Below are positions 44,251-54,345 of a stretch of 64,000 bases of DNA, piece after piece; positions within the stretch are counted from its first letter, which is position 1, and the number at the start of each line of letters is the position of its first letter. Position numbers and translations under genes: made by a program. The stretch is from Cordilura impudica (lineage: Eukaryota; Arthropoda; Insecta; Diptera; Scathophagidae), in NCBI GenBank assembly GCA_963682025.1, contig OY821518.1:224290070-224354069 (forward strand). The letters run 5' to 3'. The notes under the pieces were generated by a model. The model made no database searches. It saw only the letters and a list, made by a program, of their open reading frames with translations, and had not been told where the DNA came from.

Positions 44251-45311
44251 ATTTTCCCCACAACAAAATATTGCAGAATTTTATGTAAATAAAATAATAA
44301 CCGATTTATTTCTAACATGCAGTTATTATGGATATACATATATAGAATATATAGAATATATATATAGAATATATGTATATTATTTGTATTATTTAACATG
44401 TGTATGTATGTATATGTAAATATTACACACAAAAAATACAACATCAAACGTTTTTTTTGTGTTTTTCTCTTTAAATAAATTAATAAATTAAACATTTTTT
44501 TTTGCTAAATTTACATTGTTTTCTTTTTATTAACAACTAGGTATTTTAGCATTATTTGCTTTAGATGCTGGTGAATTTTTACTCCCTTTAAATTAACTCG
44601 TAGTGTCTGCTTGTCGAAAAAATTTTGGATCAATTTGAACCCCTTTCCCGTGACCCAATCGATCTGAACCTTGGCAGGTAGGATCTTGGCAATGACAGAG
44701 ATGATCTAGTAAATTTTTTTAGTGATAAAAAAAATGTACAAAGGGTTAGTTTTTATTATATTATTACCACAACGACCACAAAAACAACAAGTCCAGCTAT
44801 GACAACAATATAACATTTAGAATAACAACAAGAACAATATAGAAACATCATATTTTTCATTTTTTTTTTACTTTTTCAGAGATTTCCCTGGACCTGTTCC
44901 ACCGATATTAATGATTTTTGAATCATTCTCACTAAAAATGATCACCTTAGCTATCCTATTGAGGGCGTGATCGTGACAAGAACAACATAGAAAATTATAT
45001 TTTTTCAAGACCTTTTTTAGTTTTTCATTCAAATCTTGGGCCCTAATCGACCGATTTGGACGATTTTAAATAGCAAACTTTTCAGGATGTTAATGCATAA
45101 TTTTTTATGTCAGCGAGCACCCTAGCTGCCCGATTGATGCCGCCATCGTGATTTCCACAGACGGACAGACGGACATCGCTATATCAACTCCGGTTGTTAT
45201 AAGGATCACAAATATATATATTTTATGGGGTCCAAAATTTTTTTTCTAATTATTACAAATGGAATGACAAACTTATATATACCCTCTGCACACTGGAGTG
45301 GAGGGTATAAA
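44251..45311 (-). other. Insert right part with a GACGGACAGACGGAC repeat end
   Basis: Includes a short ATATAGA-type run near 44336-44375. From about 44590 comes a repeat resembling other dipteran interspersed repeats, with CAGACGGACAGACGGACAT near 45158 and the end ACCCTCTGCACACTGGAGTG. No coding frame. Confidence 0.5.
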
Positions 45312-45375
45312 AAGTGACAGAAACCAGCATAAAATTCCTAATGGTAGTGTTTCCGTAAAATTAAGACCAGTTCAT
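45312..45375 (+). pseudogene. DD37E-type transposase fossil, copy 2, right part
   Basis: GTGACAGAAACCAGCATAAA and the following sequence match 35466-35530 and complete the copy begun at 40340. It ends where the LINE tail begins. Confidence 0.75.
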
Positions 45376-45926
45376 AGGTTAGGTTAGGTTAGGTTGGACG
45401 GGTACACTCGGAGGCCATATGGCCCATTGTGATTCCCTTTAAAAAGTGCCGGAAGGTAGGGATAGGAATAGAGATTAAAGAGTACAGATATATAGTGTAA
45501 GGGGTATGGAAAATGAAAATGAAAAATAAAAGAAAAAGACCGCTTTCATCCGTTATGCGTCCCTCCTGAACCAGCCAGATTCCCTCAAGAAGTCCGCAAG
45601 GTAGCCAAGTGGAACGTCTACTATGCAGCCCAGGTTATCGAAGAATCTTTGCCCTAGATATCTAAGGCGCCGCTCCTTCAGTCCTGGACATTTCCACAGC
45701 AAATGTTGCACTCACTCCTCCTCGTCCACATCCATACAGCTCCTCCAGAAGTCAGCTCTCGGGACACCTATGCGTTCAGCCATCCGCCCTATTACACAGT
45801 GTCCATTGAGTACTTCCATAAGTAGGCTGATTGTCCCTTTACCAAAACCAAGGAGTGAATTCGTTCTCCCTGGATTAGGCAAGGGCCATAGGATTTGAAA
45901 TATTCTGCAAGAGGTCAGTTGCGTCC
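45376..45926 (-). pseudogene. LINE ORF2 C-terminal fragment with AACCT tail
   Basis: On the minus strand the blocks are ILWPLPNPGRTNSLLGFGKG, LNGHCVIGRMAERIGVPRAD (near 45830-45770) and a CRSCMDVDEEE-type zinc-knuckle region in which one Cys is now Trp. RRLRYLGQRFF and a GYLADFLRESGWF end follow. The 3' end is AACCTAACCTAACCTAACC (45376-45395), the same tail style as the LINE at 11029. Upstream parts are missing; the next element cuts it at 45927. Stops are present. Confidence 0.82.
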
Positions 45927-46824
45927 AACATGCAATTTTTCTCACGGCTATATCTTGTTTTCGTGTCTTCGGCACAATTGTAGCTATAGACTAGAAGTAA
46001 AAAAGTGTAAAACTAACCCGAAAAACTGCATCTTGCTAAAATGTCCAAAAATTTCTAATATAATTCATAAATCTTCAGAACTTTGTACACATTTTCCAGC
46101 TGTATTTTACATCGAAAATTCGAGATTTTAGTTTATCAACTATGTGAAATTTTTTTTCCCAATAGATGGCGTTGTTGCAAGTGCTTATAAAGCTTGAAGT
46201 AGCTCTAACAGTCAATACAAATGTCATGTAGCCGCATGTTGTTATTAATGTGACATGACAATAACACATTGTTCTTACACCAATTGCCCACCGACTTGAA
46301 TGAACAAGTAGAGCGATTCTATCTTGTCACCATGCCAATGGAATAGCGCTACAAAGGAAAAAAGCTGGATGCTGGATGCTTTTTTCATTTGTGGAGAAAT
46401 AAGGTATCCCAAGGGCAGCGAAGTCACGGAGGACGATAGATTAGAAGGACACACCGAAAGAGATATGCCATTGAATGTGCTATCAAGCTCAGGTGATGAT
46501 CATTATTCAGATCAAGGACCTGAACCACCAACGAAAAAAACAAAAGCACCAACTTCACAGGCTTTACCGAGAGCATCATGTTTTTTAGTCTTTTGTTAAA
46601 TTTTTCATACATTTCACGAATTTTCGATGCAAAATGCATTTGGAAAATTAATATATTTTATTTATTTTGATGCAAATAAAGTTGTTGTAGAAAATATTTC
46701 AACATTTTAGCAATTTTTTCGGATTTGATTGCTTTACACTTCTCTCTCCTACAATTGTGCCGAAGACAGAAAAACAAAATTGCAATTGGTTACCGTGATA
46801 TAGCCGTGAGAAAAATTGCATGTT
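45927..46824. mobile_element. TIR element with AACATGCAATTTTTCTCACG ends
   Basis: The left end AACATGCAATTTTTCTCACG plus GCTATATC is matched by the right end in reverse complement. A second matching block, TGTCTTCGGCACAATTGTAG, lies further in on both sides (45964 and about 46750). It is 898 bp. It holds a plus-strand open frame (46324-46599) with no recognised family. Confidence 0.8.
46324..46599 (+). CDS. Unrecognised open frame inside a TIR element
   Basis: A 91-codon frame with DAFFICGEIRYPKGSEVTED near residue 18 and a serine/acidic then lysine-rich region (SSSGDDHYSDQGPEPPTKKT, about residues 54-73), which looks like a disordered nuclear-localisation style stretch. I do not recognise it. 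It may be a leftover exon of the element's transposase or of captured DNA. The AT-rich surroundings and short length keep confidence low. Confidence 0.3.
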   Translation: MSPCQWNSATKEKSWMLDAFFICGEIRYPKGSEVTEDDRLEGHTERDMPLNVLSSSGDDHYSDQGPEPPTKKTKAPTSQALPRASCFLVFC

Positions 46825-46834
46825 CTTAAAAAAT

Positions 46835-46945
46835 TAAGTTTTAGCAAAATATACATAAGGCCATAAAATCCGAACAGTAGCTAAACTTGCAAACACCAAA
46901 TAGGGTTTTGTTAGTTTTGATAAGTACTTCGAAAAACCGCACACG
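46835..46945 (-). repeat. Inverted copy of the repeat at 40225-40320
   Basis: Reverse complement of the same sequence (GCCATAAAATCCGAACAG and GTACTTCGAAAAACC). Confidence 0.7.
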
Positions 46946-47016
46946 AGAAGGAGTTTGCACTCGATGACTTCAAAAATATTGAACTTTGTAATTATTCTCA
47001 TTACACTTTATTTTTA

Positions 47017-47360
47017 TGCTCTATACCACTATGTCAGGGTATAATGACTTTGTACTAACCAAAAATATTTGACAATTCTTAGCCATAGTCCTCATATAAA
47101 GCTACTTCCCGATCTTCATTTAAATCTATCAAAACACAAAATTATTGCACAGATTTTTCTTATATTTGGGTTGTGCATGTTCTTGATAAAAATAAGTGAG
47201 TTTACCAAATATGGTCAGGATCGGTCAATTTTTTGATATGATAACAATGCCACCCAAATTTGGTTAATGCGTATTTTCTATATTTAATTAGTTGAACTTG
47301 GGACGCCCTTTCTAAACGCATGGTTTAGGGTACCGTATTGTCGGTCCAGTTACATTTGCT
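47017..47360 (-). repeat. INE-1/Helentron-like repeat, minus-strand partial copy
   Basis: Runs from CTATACCACTATGTCAGGGT to AAACGCATGGTTTAGGGTAC and matches parts of 41037-41775 in reverse. The GACGGAC middle is missing. Confidence 0.7.
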
Positions 47361-47652
47361 AGAAAAAGATCCCGTCCACTTGAAAATGAAAACTTTAAAT
47401 ATTAATGAAGATTTTAATATAAAAATTTAAATATTTTGAATTGCGAACTTTTTACAATTGACACCTTGGGAATTTTACTTATTAGCTAAAAAACTTTTCT
47501 ACTTAATTTTTTTGTTTACAAAGCAACAAATGCAGTTGCCAACTACACTGAGTCACAGTGAAAATGGCCCACATTTAAAACAATACATTTAGTATTTTTT
47601 TTATAATATATTTAAAAAAATAGTCCCATTTGTTCTACTTATTTATATAAAA
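47361..47652 (-). other. No gene seen
   Basis: Unassigned AT-rich spacer. Confidence 0.4.
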
Positions 47653-47938
47653 CTAGTATAGCCCAGCATTCGAAATTCGAGTGCAAATTCTAGGAATTTT
47701 TATTTTTTCATTAAATGAAGACCCTAAAAGTATGCCAATCAATTATAGTCAATTCACAAATCAACACAAAAAACAAACTCATTTTTATTACAAACACATT
47801 AACAAATTTAATAAACACATACATAGCATTGTATAATTTTATGTATGTGTTAGTAGCAACTTTAAATGCAATTTACTCAAAATAGAACAAAACATCAGTC
47901 ACAAGAAATCGCCTAGCCTATTAATATTATAGATAAAA
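47653..47938 (+). repeat. CTAGCAGA-family interspersed repeat, copy 3
   Basis: Starts ACTAGTATAGCCCAGCATTC and ends CGCCTAGCCTATTAATATTATAGAT; it shares AAACACATACATAGCATTG and TAGTAGCAACTTTAAATG with the other plus-strand copies. Confidence 0.82.
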
Positions 47939-48319
47939 AATTTATGAATATTTAAATAAGCCTAAAGTAAATCAATTTTATTAATTCACATTTCAACACA
48001 AAGCGTCTGATATACAATTTAAATCATTCGCATTAACGAATTATTAGAAATATTTTATTTAATTTAATTTAATATATTTTGAAGACAGATTTAAAATAAA
48101 TTTTATCATTCTCAGCTTCTCCTTCATATGAACTATAACTGTGCCAATTTTCACACTCCTCCGTGCCCGCATATTGCTTAAAAAGGGAACTAAAAATTTA
48201 CCTTCACGTATTAATATATAGATAATAACAAAATGTAGTTACTGTGAAGAAAAATGCCAATTCTTAATCTCAAATAATGTTAAAAATAGAATCAAAACAC
48301 AAATAAATAGTTATAAATG
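47939..48319 (-). other. No gene seen
   Basis: AT-rich spacer. Confidence 0.4.
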
Positions 48320-48500
48320 TTATAGTTTTTCTCGTTTGAACATCGCCAAACGCTTCTTTGAAGTGCTCACACGCTATTGCGTGTATTCGCGGCAACCATC
48401 GCGTGGATAGCGTTTTCATGTACAAATATACATGATAAACCCGTTCAGTTGAGAATCCTACAGTCGCAGCCACCTCACGCTCTTTCATTCTCTTATCTTG
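48320..48500 (-). pseudogene. Mariner transposase fragment (second helix-turn-helix)
   Basis: On the minus strand MKEREVAATVGFSTERVYHV is followed by LSTRWLPRI and an EHFKEAF-type block, matching the second helix-turn-helix and the LSARWVPRLL linker of mariner. The rest of the gene is absent. Confidence 0.7.
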
Positions 48501-48878
48501 GTGGCAATTTTTTCACGACCACAACGGAGTTCAGAAACCAATTGATAACTATTGAAGTATTTATTAAGATTTCCTTGTTTTTGTTGAGGGCTTTTTCCGA
48601 AAAAATTATGTTTTATGATGACTCGAAATCCACGTTTTTCAAGTTTTGTAAAAATTCTCAAACTAAATGACGTAGCGTGAAAGGAACAGTGTTGATTCTG
48701 CCTTATTTTTCTTAACTGCCTGCAAACTACTTGATCATAATTTTATAGACATCAAAGACAGGAGCAAAATTTTAATTGAGGTATATAAAATATTTATACT
48801 TTATTCTTTTATGCTACAAAGTGTTCGTTCTTTTTGTAAGAAAAGCTTTTTAATATTTGAATTTCTTTCTTTTAAATA
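48501..48878 (-). other. No gene seen
   Basis: No coding evidence; an open frame to 48670 continues from the antisense of the mariner fragment and is incidental. Confidence 0.4.
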
Positions 48879-50070
48879 AAGGGTCCGCCATCTAACGTTT
48901 TTTTTTTCAACTAATGCTTATTTCGTGAATGCTAACGCTTAGCTCATGTCTGATTTGACAGATAATTAGTTTTATCCTTCCGCTGAACGAATATGGTTGT
49001 GTATACGCTTGAACAACGCTGGGAAATATTACGACGTTACTTTGAAAATCATGGTAATGTTGCAGAATGTGTGCGAAAATTGCGTACGGATTTTGGAAGA
49101 AGAGAAGCACCGTCAGCTCCGTATGTTCGTTATCTTGTGAAAAAAGTGAAAGAAACTGGCATCCTCATCGATAAACCAAAGCGTGAAAAGCCAAAAACAG
49201 TGCGTACACCCGAGAATATTGCTGCTGTGGCAGAAAGTGTGCGTGAAGCGCCATCAACATCAATTCACTGTCGTTCTCAAGAATTGAACATTTCGGAGGC
49301 ATCATTGAGACGAATTTTGCATAAAGACCTTGGTATGACGCCATACAAAGTCCAATTGGTTCAGGAGTTGAAGCCAACTGACCATCCCATACGTTTTCGC
49401 TTCGCTAAGTGGGCCTGCGATTGACTTACAGAAGATGCTGATTTTGCCAAAAAAATCATCTTTTCAGATGAAGCTCATTTAGATCTTGGCGGGTATGTAA
49501 ACAAGCAAAATTGTCGCATTTGGGGCACAGAAAACCCGAACGCATACATTGAAAAGCCGATACACCCAAAACGAGTCACTGTTTGGTGCGGATTTTGGTC
49601 CAGAGGCAAAATTGGGCCATTTTTCTTCGAAAATGAACAAGGAGTGGCCGTGACAGTCAATATCGATCGTTATCGGGCCATGTTGAACGAATTTTTGTTC
49701 ACAAAAATTGAAGAGGAGGATATTGGCAACATTTGGTTTCAACAGGACGGCGCTACGTGCCTTGTTGATCGTCAACCCCCAACATGGCACCATAAGAGAT
49801 TTGCCTCGAACCGGTAGACCATGTTTAATTAGCACTGCGGAAAATATTGAACGTGTAGAGAAAAACCACAAATTTTGAAAAATGTTATGGAAAATGCTCT
49901 AAAACAAGCCCATCATTGAAAACGGGGGTCATTTAAGGACATTATTTTCCATACTTAGTATGCAAAAATGTTTTTTTTTTGTATATTTTATAATCTAAAA
50001 AAAAAAAAAAATTATAAATGAAAAAGTTATTAAATTTTTAAACCCCATGGTGGCTTTTGGGTCCACCCTG
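48879..50070 (+). mobile_element. Mariner-superfamily element related to the DD41D copies
   Basis: The right end reads GGGTCCACCCTG followed by TA (50071-50072). The left end AAGGGTCCGCCATC after TA (48877-48878) is a shortened, imperfect match to its reverse complement. It contains the transposase pseudogene at 48993. Confidence 0.7.
48993..49958 (+). pseudogene. Mariner-superfamily transposase, third catalytic block replaced
   Basis: Starts MVVYTLEQRWEILRRYFENH, with a helix-turn-helix to IHCRSQELNISEASLRRILH. One in-frame TGA lies near residue 144 (WACD then stop). It continues KIIFSDEAHLDLGGYVNKQN (first Asp), CRIWGTENPN, RVTVWCGFW and IWFQQDGATC (second Asp, near 49733). The expected segment up to the third Asp is then absent: positions about 49763-49860 hold unrelated sequence (PPTWHHKRFASNR). 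The reading rejoins at ILKNVMENALKQAHH and a LKDIIFHT end. Inactive. Confidence 0.88.
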
Positions 50071-51779
50071 TATTAAATTAAGACTTATTTTTGCATTGAT
50101 TTTAATAATTTTTTTTTAATAAAATAATATTAAATTATATTAATTTTAATAAATAAATTTTAAATATTATATCGACAAGATTGACAAGAGATTTTTTAAA
50201 ATTATTTTCATATACATATACCTATATATAAAACAACTGCAAAATTAATCATTGAAATTATCGAAGCCAATAGAAAACAATTTTAAATTTATAATAAAAG
50301 GTTGTGATCATTTCAACATGATTTTACATTTTTTTTTGTTTTATACTATTTTTATTTTTTTAAGATGTCAAAACTAAAATTGAAAAAAAAAATAAATCTA
50401 TAAATTATTAAATAGTTTTTAATTTTCTTTTATAAAAACATTTTTTTAAGAATAATGGCTTTTCACAACAATTACCTGGTAAAAAGATTATTTGAATAAT
50501 TTTTTTAGTTAATTAATAAAATACCACCAGGTATAAACAGCAAACAACACTTTGTTTTCGTTAGCAACTGTAGTTTAAAAACTAAAACCTCTTTATTTAA
50601 TTAAAAGTTTATGAGATAAAACACAAAAACCATTTTTTTTTTGTAAAATGCAAACTTTTTTCCAGAAATTCAAAGCGATTAATTTAATTAGAACTTTTTC
50701 GTTTAATTCAATAAAACGTTTATTTAAAACAAATATAAATATATATGTATATTTTTGTTGCGTTTTTTTTTTAACATTCGACAGAATTCTTTTTAACAAA
50801 ATTTTCTATACGTCTTTACGGTAGCACGCTGTGAAAACCAATGAAATTGTAAAAAGTAGAGTACAATATTATAAATGCAATGGCCTGGTCTGACTGACTG
50901 GGTGGTTGGTATAAATGTATGACTAAAGCTGGTGGATGAGTTTAACCCTCTGGTGAATAAGATATATTTTTGATATTTTTTGTTTTGCCAAAATAATAGA
51001 TTATGAACAATTTTACTCAATCTCGAATAAATAAATTTGGCCGGACTTTTATTTACAAAAAAAAAAAAAAAATGTATACAAAATAAGCCCCATTTTAATT
51101 CCACTTCGACGAAAGATTATCTCTTGAAAAGTTTTGAAGTATAGTTATTGTTACAAATCTGGAACGTATCAAAAAAATTTAAGTCATTCTAATAAGAAAA
51201 CTTTTCATTAGATCCAAAGGAAAGTTTTAAAAAACTTTCAAAGATTACAAATTAAAGTTATTGTGAAAACAAAAATACAGTTTAATATCTTCACGATATA
51301 AAACAGAAATTGAGATTAATTATACAAATGAATATTTCTAATTTCAAATTCATATGGAAAAAAAAACCAATTGATGAAACATTTATAAAAAATTTATATT
51401 AAAAAAAGTACAAGTGATATTAAACTACGAAGAACCAATATTGAGTTGATAAAAGTTTATATTGACAAAAAAAGGAAAACAAAAAATATGTTTTGAAATT
51501 TACCAGTTTTGAATTGATTAAAAAAAACGCTAATAATTAATCCTGTGCGCAAATGAAAATCTGATTTTTAAATTTAAAGTTCACGGGTTCAACGATTTGG
51601 GCAAATAGTTTTATTTTGAGGTTGGCATCTTTGACATCTTTGCCAAATTTCATGCCAATATACATTGGTTCAATTAAACTCGTTTTCAAAACAACTTGAA
51701 GCGATTTTGTTGAACAGTTTTCTTAAATTTTGTTTGCGGATTTAAATTTCGGCTGCAGAGTATTTAAGGATGTTGCCTG
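50071..51779 (-). other. No gene seen
   Basis: AT-rich spacer with poly-T runs. No splice-flanked coding block on the minus strand that could be an upstream exon of the MYND gene. Confidence 0.5.
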
Positions 51780-52540
51780 CGGTGACGAGACTAAAGGTGT
51801 TTAAAAGTGTTACAAGCAGCTTCCATAAGTTTCTCTGCCAGCTCTGCGTCGAGGACAAAGAGCGACCCGTATTAGATAAAACATTTACTGATGAACAATA
51901 CGTTAAGGAAATATTTGATGCTGAAAAATTTTCGAGTATCAATCAAAGTTCTTGCTGATACTGTTCATATTTAAAAAAGATCAGTCAAAATTTTTTTTAT
52001 TAATATCTCTGAAATAATGTTTTCTGAATACCAAAAGGAGATAAAATGTACCATTACGGCTGATGGGACTTGGTTCTATACCTAAGGACCCCGAAACAAC
52101 TGATTAACCAAGCGAAAATCATACAAAAGTTGAAACAAGATCGAAAAGATCATGCCAAAGTCTTAGATTATCGGTATGTGGTGCATTATGAATTCCTTCC
52201 GCCGGCCCAAACTGTTAACAAGGAACAATTTTTGGGTGTAATGAGTCATTTGCGTGAAGAGGTTAGAATTATGGGATATAACTCTTGGTTTTTGCAACAC
52301 GATAGAGCACTGTCTCACACTGCATCATGATCATTTCGCACAAAATTCGAATCATTTCGTTCAACAACAACAATAACCGAATTTGCCGATTGACTGCTGG
52401 GTATTCAATAAACTCCAAAAACTATTCCGGGGGCACCATTTTGAATCTATTGAGTAGATAAAAGCCAACTTGCTGTGCACTTTGAAGTCCGTTTGACTTT
52501 AACAACGTTTTCAAGGAGACATTAAATTTGATTTGAAGAA
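51780..52540 (+). pseudogene. Mariner transposase fossil
   Basis: CVEDKERPVLDKTFTDEQ (near 51842) matches the linker between the two mariner DNA-binding motifs. It is followed in another frame by an IKVLADTVHI helix near 51942. ITADGTWFYT near 52044 corresponds to the first catalytic block with its Asp. VHYEFLPPAQTVNKEQFLGV near 52181 and WFLQHDRALSHTAS (second Asp) follow. NKLQKLFRGHHFESIE near 52407 is the C-terminal region. The segment around the third Asp is lost, and frameshifts and stops are common. Confidence 0.82.
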
Positions 52541-52606
52541 ACAAATAAATATTTTTCATTTTATAGCAAAAGTCATCTTTTCATTTGAACACAGAATTAT
52601 AAAAAT

Positions 52607-52917
52607 TAGCAGAGCCCAGCCCTCGACATTTGAGTGCAAATTCTAGGAAATTTTGTGTTTTCATTTAATAAATAATTATATAAGAGCATAAATGTAAGCT
52701 AATTAATTTTAGCCAATTCATAATCCAACACGTTTTAGATAAAACTCATTAAATTTCATTATAAATATTTGTTGAACATACAGAAGATATATAAATGGGT
52801 TTGATTATAAATAATTTTACAAGAGCCTTAATGTATGCTAATCAATTTTAGCCAATTCACAATTCAACATAGCTTTTTTATATTTGTAATAAACATACAC
52901 ACAGTATGTGTTTTATG
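52607..52917 (+). repeat. CTAGCAGA-family repeat, copy 4, left half
   Basis: Starts TTAGCAGAGCCCAGCCCTCG and runs to GTATGTGTTTTATG, where the hAT-like foldback is inserted. The right half resumes at 54184. Comparison with copy 5 (58195) confirms that the two halves are adjacent in an uninterrupted copy. Confidence 0.88.
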
Positions 52918-54183
52918 CAAGGTTCAGAAAATACACACATGAAACACACAATGTTCTGTTCTGAAGCAGCCAACACATATATTTATTTTCATATCAATTA
53001 TGTGTGTTTCTAAATTTTGTACGGTGCCCAACACAATCATGACTGTGCTTCGTTTTAAATTTCGTTACCTACGCGAACATTTCTCTATCACGTATTTTTT
53101 GTTTCGAACACACATAAACCACACAGATTCGAGTGTAGCTTCATTTTAAGTTCGTTCTCTTGCACGTGTACAGCTAAAAAACAGAACAACGCGTACATCT
53201 AAAAATTAAAACATTATCCACTCGCGAAATTAAGTGATAAACAACATATAAAATTTCTCTGTTTTCTATTTTATTACTATCTTTTTATTTTTATTTTTTT
53301 TTTTATCTTTTTATTTTTATTTTTTTTTATAACTGCTAATGATTTGTTTTAGATTTTTTTAATAAATTCGGTTGAAACAATTGTCGTCGTTATTAATTTT
53401 TAGATGTATGCGTTGAAGAACATGTTCTGTTTTTTTTTTTTAGCAGTACACGTGCAAGGAAACGAACTTAAAATTAAGCTAAACTCGAATCTATGTGGTT
53501 TATGTGTGTTCGAAACAAAAAATACGTGATAGAGAAATGTTCGTGTAGATAACGAAATATTTCAACGAAATACAGTCATGATTGTGTTGGGCACCGTACA
53601 AAATTTAGAAACTCACATAATCTTATATGTTAAAAAAATTTATGAATAAACTTTGCATTCAAGATTTTTTTCAATATTTTTCTTCTCTCAAACCTCTGTA
53701 ACTAGAGTTCTAATTAACGTAGGTTGTTGACATAGGTCTAAGAACACTCAGTGGATCAAGCTCCTTCTTTCGAGCTATTAACTGCTTAAATTCGTTGGGT
53801 TTGAGGAAAGTTATGCGTGGAGAATCAACTTTACTTTTACTGTACGTTAACTTATCTTGGAATATTTTGGCATTACTGTACGTTAACTTCTCTTGGCAAA
53901 TTCGTTGGGTTTGAGAAAAATTATGCGTGGACAATCAACTTTACTTTTACTGTACGTTAACTTCTCTTGGCATATTTTGGCATTACTGTACGTTAACTTC
54001 TCTTGGCAAATTTTGGTATTATATTATAAAAATTAATATAATATAATATAAAGCTGTGGTGCAGCAGGGGTCCTAGTTGATATGAAAATAAAAATATGTG
54101 TTTGTTGGTCTGAGCTATGTTTGTTTACATATGTATGTGTATGTACGAGTTTTTTATTCAGTGTATGTTTTTTCTGAACTCTG
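52918..54183. mobile_element. hAT-like foldback, second full copy, inside a repeat
   Basis: Starts CAAGGTTCAG (end B) and ends CTGAACTCTG (end A), so it is in opposite orientation to the copy at 43405. The flanks GTTTTATG (52910-52917) and GTTTTATC (54184-54191) are an 8-bp target duplication with one mismatch. The left and right arms share the CGGTGCCCAACAC block as inverted repeats. The right arm is broken by a 455-bp insert (53622-54076), and the centre is AT-rich and distinct from the 43405 copy. Confidence 0.9.
53622..54076 (-). other. 455-bp insert in the foldback arm, with direct repeats and a coding-like 3' end
   Basis: The right arm of the foldback stops at CACATAAT (53621) and resumes at TTGATATG (54077), so this segment is foreign to it. 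It has two about 110-bp direct copies (53788-53897 and 53898-54014), each with two TTACTGTACGTTAACTT words. On the minus strand, after the repeats, a frame reads FLKPNEFKQLIARKKELDPL and ends STTYVN before TAG near 53719. Codon choice looks coding. I do not recognise the protein. Confidence 0.55.
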
Positions 54184-54345
54184 GTTTTATCTATTGTTAG
54201 TAGCAATTTTAAACGAGCACTACTCCAAAAAAATGTTCCAGATGGAGCCAATCTGTAAATCTGGTGGACAGCTAAAAAGAAATACCTTTCAAATGAGGTA
54301 TTTTTGGTCAAAATCGGTTGGTAACTAAAATTTTTATATCGGTAG
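54184..54345 (+). repeat. CTAGCAGA-family repeat, copy 4, right half
   Basis: Continues the copy cut at 52917 (TAGTAGCAATTTTAAACGAGC, CTGGTGGACAGCTAAAAAGA, ending at TTTTTATATCGGTAGA). The last about 35 bp of the family are missing. Confidence 0.85.

Larger units (their letters stand above)
40639..45311. mobile_element. Composite 4.7-kb insertion splitting a DD37E fossil
   Basis: The DD37E sequence reads TTCCAAACAAGT before 40639 and resumes AAAAAGTGACAGAAACC at 45311. In the uninterrupted copy at 35459 these parts are adjacent. The insert starts AAGAGTGTTAAATTCGGCTG, with a hairpin (TTCGGC-TGT-GCCGAA) and then ATACCCTCCACC. It ends GGAGTGGAGGGTATAAAAAG. These complementary ends are of INE-1/mini-me type. 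It has absorbed an INE-like repeat (41037-41775) and the foldback element (43405-44250). Confidence 0.7.

Noticed and set aside
51770..51958. Host exon with a CQLC zinc-finger-like motif
   Set aside because: VEDKERP followed by the IKVLADTVHI helix identifies it as the DNA-binding linker of a mariner transposase.
53710..53934. Upstream exon of the MYND gene
   Set aside because: It is on the right strand but ends in its own stop and lies in an insert within a foldback transposon.
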